This document shows positions 6,391-8,066 of a DNA stretch of 8,066 bases, piece after piece. The notes beneath the pieces are model-generated. The model was not told the DNA's origin, did no database searches, and worked only from the letters and a program-made list of their open reading frames with translations. The position numbers and the translations under genes are program-made. The first letter of the stretch is position 1. Each line of letters starts with the position of its first letter. Source of the stretch: UBA5972 sp964466385 (GTDB lineage Bacteria > Pseudomonadota > Alphaproteobacteria > Rhodobacterales > Rhodobacteraceae); NCBI GenBank assembly GCA_964466385.1, contig CAYXNM010000116.1, positions 1-8,066 on the forward strand. Reading direction: 5' to 3'.

Positions 6391-6606
6391 TCAACGGAAT
6401 GCGCGACATCCGCGAATGCGCCAGCCCGCCGGGACGGGCAGACGCAGGGCCGGGGCGCTTTCAGCACCTGTTAACCGACCCGGTGCAAACTCAAACTCGC
6501 CTTCGGGCCCCGACATGCAATTCGGAGGGTCAATCAGCCGCACCTTGGGCTCCGCCCGTTCGGGATCAGGCGCGAACCTCGCGTTTTCCCTGATTTCAGT
6601 GATACC
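6391..6606 (-). pseudogene. Possible gene remnant or repeat-family ORF (minus-strand copy of the inverted repeat)
   Basis: A minus-strand frame reads continuously through ENARFAPDPERAEPKV, RLIDPPN, GPEGEFEFAPGR and ALRLPVPAGWRIRGCRAFR to a stop at about 6391. It shares EFAP and LRLPV-GWR with the inverted plus-strand copy, and the two differ there by exactly six bases (the PA codons). That pattern hints at past coding selection. There is no convincing ATG or ribosome site, and the open frame runs upstream toward the neighbouring gene's 5' region. I do not recognise the family. The alternative is a non-coding intergenic repeat that happens to be open. Confidence 0.35.
6544..6564 (+). repeat. 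21-base direct repeat, copy 2
   Basis: CTTGGGC, then T, then CCGCCCGTTCGGG; it is identical to the copy at 6261-6281 except for the eighth base. It is in direct orientation although the neighbouring coding-like blocks are inverted, so the arrangement is a mosaic rather than one simple inverted duplication. Confidence 0.7.
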
Positions 6607-6610
6607 TACT

Positions 6611-6629
6611 TTGAAACCACGATACGTGG
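6611..6629 (+). promoter_or_regulatory. Candidate control element upstream of the metallo-hydrolase operon
   Basis: TTGAAA (6611-6616) is a good -35-like hexamer, directly followed by the dyad CCACG-ATA-CGTGG (6617-6629), which could be an operator in the spacer. No good -10 is found at 17 or 18 bases, so the promoter is unproven. The operon must be transcribed from somewhere in this stretch unless it reads through from far upstream. Confidence 0.25.
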
Positions 6630-6725
6630 GCGCAGACTGATCTTTTTCACGCTCTTTTTTCCTGCTAAAGCTCGTCCCTGCCGAGCGCCCGCCGGACTGT
6701 CTTGTGTCATCAACGGAGAAACCCA

Positions 6726-7607
6726 ATGAAGCCCGTCGTCAGTGGTTTCTTTGACGAAAAAACAAACACGATCAGTTACGTGGTCACGGACCCTTCGAGC
6801 GCGAATTGCGCGATCATCGATTCGGTTCTGGATTTCGACTTTTCTTCCGGCTCGACCAGTACGGATTGCGCTGACGATCTGATCGCGTTCATCCGCCGCG
6901 AAAACCTGAAGGTTCAGTGGATCCTGGAAACCCACGTTCACGCGGATCACCTGAGCGCGGCCCCCTATCTGCAGGACAAGCTGGGAGGCAAGATCGCGAT
7001 TGGCGAGCAGATTACCACCGTTCAGGAAACCTTTGGCAAGATATTCAACGAGGGGACTGCGTTTCAGCGCGACGGCTCGCAATTCGACCGGCTGCTGACC
7101 GACAATGACACGCTGCACATCGGGCAGATGCGGTGCGATGTTCTGCATACGCCGGGGCACACGCCGGCCTGCATGACCTACCTCATCGAAGACTGCGCCT
7201 TTGTCGGAGACACGCTCTTCATGCCGGATTTCGGTACCGCGCGGGCGGACTTTCCCGGCGGATCGGCCGAAGTGCTGTTTGACAGCATTCAACGTATTCT
7301 CGCGCTGCCCGAAGACACCCGCATTTTCGTCGGCCATGATTACCGCGCGCCGGGGCGCGACGACTTTGCGTGGGAAACAACGGTCAGAGAAGAAAAGGCC
7401 TCCAACGTTCACGTCGGTGGTGGGGCCGGAAAAACTGATTTCGTGAAAACACGGACGACACGGGACGAACAGCTTTCGGCACCACGCCTGATCCTGCCGT
7501 CATTGCAAGTCAACATGCGCGCTGGCAACATGCCAGAGCCGGAAAGCGACGGGAAATCCTATCTCAAGGTTCCTCTGAACGCGCTGAACAGGAAAGAGCA
7601 GGAATGA
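6726..7607 (+). CDS. Metallo-beta-lactamase-fold hydrolase, Blh/persulfide dioxygenase (sulfur dioxygenase) type
   Basis: Predicted cytoplasmic non-heme iron enzyme that oxidises persulfides such as glutathione persulfide to sulfite, as in ETHE1 and bacterial Blh proteins. The substrate is inferred from family and neighbour. The 293 residues cover the whole fold. THVHADH (69-75) gives H70, H72, D74 and H75; TPGHTP (142-147) gives H145; GDTLFMPDFGTARADFPGG (161-179) gives the metal-bridging-type D162; GHDY (203-206) gives H204. The Blh-type C-terminal region follows (PGRDDFAWETTVREEKA, then LILPSLQVNMRAGNMP). The ATG at 6726 has GGAG seven bases upstream; a TTG at 6702 would extend the frame without support. 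It overlaps the DUF442 gene by ATGA. The annotation 'MBL fold metallo-hydrolase' is safe; glyoxalase II is less likely given the neighbour and the C-terminal region. Confidence 0.88.
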   Translation: MKPVVSGFFDEKTNTISYVVTDPSSANCAIIDSVLDFDFSSGSTSTDCADDLIAFIRRENLKVQWILETHVHADHLSAAPYLQDKLGGKIAIGEQITTVQETFGKIFNEGTAFQRDGSQFDRLLTDNDTLHIGQMRCDVLHTPGHTPACMTYLIEDCAFVGDTLFMPDFGTARADFPGGSAEVLFDSIQRILALPEDTRIFVGHDYRAPGRDDFAWETTVREEKASNVHVGGGAGKTDFVKTRTTRDEQLSAPRLILPSLQVNMRAGNMPEPESDGKSYLKVPLNALNRKEQE

Positions 7608-8038
7608 ACTTCAAGACACTCACCGACCAATACAGTGTCGGCGGACAGATAACGACAGAAGACGCAACGGCACTCGCCAAGGCGGGGTTCCGCGCGGTGA
7701 TCTGCAATCGGCCGGACAGCGAAGTGGACGCGCACCAAACCTCGGCAAGGATTGAGCAGGCCGTTCGCGCTCAGGGGATGGCGTTTTTCTTCAACCCGGT
7801 TTCCCATCAGGGACTGACGATGGAGAACCTGACAGCTCATCAAAACGCGCTGGACGCCGCCCAGGGTCCGGTTTTTGCCTATTGCCGCTCAGGTCAACGT
7901 TCGGCTGTGTGCTGGTCGTTTGCACAGGCCGGGCGACTTGAGGTCGACGAAATCCTCAACGCCACGGCCCGCGCCGGGTTCCGGCTTGACGGAATGCGCG
8001 ATCAGATCGAGGCACTGGCGAATTCAAGCGTCCGGTAA
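7604..8038 (+). CDS. DUF442 (TIGR01244-type) sulfurtransferase/phosphatase-like protein
   Basis: Small cytoplasmic protein of 144 residues with a dual-specificity-phosphatase-like fold. It begins with the family's typical strand pattern (YSVGGQITTED, residues 10-20), followed by NRPDSE (35-40) and the active loop YCRSGQRS (93-100). The loop is C94-x4-R99, the length used by rhodaneses, one residue shorter than the CX5R of protein phosphatases. That favours persulfide transfer over phosphate-ester hydrolysis. In Blh proteins of Agrobacterium and Xylella this domain is fused to the N-terminus of a persulfide dioxygenase; here it follows the dioxygenase as a separate gene with an ATGA overlap. 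AGGAAAG (7590-7596) provides a ribosome site. It probably feeds or receives sulfane sulfur from its partner. The 28 bases after its stop hold nothing supportable. Confidence 0.88.
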   Translation: MNFKTLTDQYSVGGQITTEDATALAKAGFRAVICNRPDSEVDAHQTSARIEQAVRAQGMAFFFNPVSHQGLTMENLTAHQNALDAAQGPVFAYCRSGQRSAVCWSFAQAGRLEVDEILNATARAGFRLDGMRDQIEALANSSVR

Positions 8039-8066
8039 CGTTCATCCACATGCGCGACATGCGGCG

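Larger units (their letters stand above)
5945..6725. other. 780-base region without an intact gene, with decayed repeat copies
   Basis: No open frame here combines a plausible start, a ribosome site and a recognisable family. The left part (about 5945-6247) has long open minus-strand frames with no good start; they run on antisense into the regulator gene and may be a GC-rich artefact or a gene remnant. The right part (about 6227-6610) carries a dyad, a duplicated 21-mer and two inverted coding-like copies, listed separately. The last 110 bases should contain the promoter of the downstream metallo-hydrolase operon and are notably T-rich (6641-6660). Confidence 0.6.

Noticed and set aside
6565..6725. 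BigR/SqrR-type operator upstream of the metallo-hydrolase
   Set aside because: I looked for an ATTC-N8-GAAT or similar AT-rich dyad and found none; only the weak CCACG-ATA-CGTGG dyad is present.
5945..6725. CRISPR array, tRNA, or intact insertion sequence in the gap
   Set aside because: Only two copies of any repeat were seen, no regular spacing, no cloverleaf-like T-arm motif, and no transposase frame or terminal inverted repeats with target duplications.
6606..7412. 268-codon minus-strand open frame opposite the metallo-hydrolase
   Set aside because: It is antisense to a gene with all metal ligands conserved and has no supported start; only its extension into the gap resembles the repeat copy treated separately.

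Overview
The window looks like chromosomal DNA from a GC-rich alphaproteobacterium, most likely of the Rhodobacterales (roseobacter) group. This placement is inferred from base composition (about 60% GC by eye), the character of the proteins and tight ATGA-type gene overlaps. No ribosomal or other phylogenetic marker is present.

Positions 179-4852 (minus strand) hold a four-gene Entner-Doudoroff operon in pathway order: zwf (glucose-6-phosphate dehydrogenase), pgl (6-phosphogluconolactonase), edd (6-phosphogluconate dehydratase) and eda (KDPG aldolase). Together they convert glucose 6-phosphate to pyruvate and glyceraldehyde 3-phosphate and make NADPH. Every junction overlaps by 1 or 4 bases, so translation is probably coupled. 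A hairpin at 95-124 may end the transcript.

Positions 4853-4939 are an 87-base divergent control region with one perfect 14-bp palindrome of LacI-family type (4875-4888). Divergent from zwf is a LacI-family regulator closely resembling enterobacterial GntR (4940-5944), followed by a GC-rich hairpin (5963-5990). The simplest model is that the regulator binds this single operator and controls both itself and the operon in response to a gluconate- or sugar-acid-derived effector.

Positions 5945-6725 are about 780 bases with no convincing intact gene. They are not featureless. They contain a 20-bp dyad, a near-perfect 21-base direct repeat, and two inverted, diverged copies of a coding-like sequence. 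One copy is frameshifted relative to the other and differs from it by an in-frame two-codon indel. This looks like a decayed gene or an intergenic repeat family, and it is the least explained part of the window.

Positions 6726-8038 (plus strand) hold a two-gene operon: a metallo-beta-lactamase-fold protein of the Blh/persulfide dioxygenase type and a DUF442 protein with a rhodanese-like CRSGQR loop. They overlap by ATGA. In some bacteria (the BigR-controlled blh of Agrobacterium and Xylella) these two domains are one fused protein acting in sulfide detoxification; here they are separate and in the opposite order. The last 28 bases hold no supportable feature.

No CRISPR array, tRNA, rRNA, intact insertion sequence or clearly new system was found.
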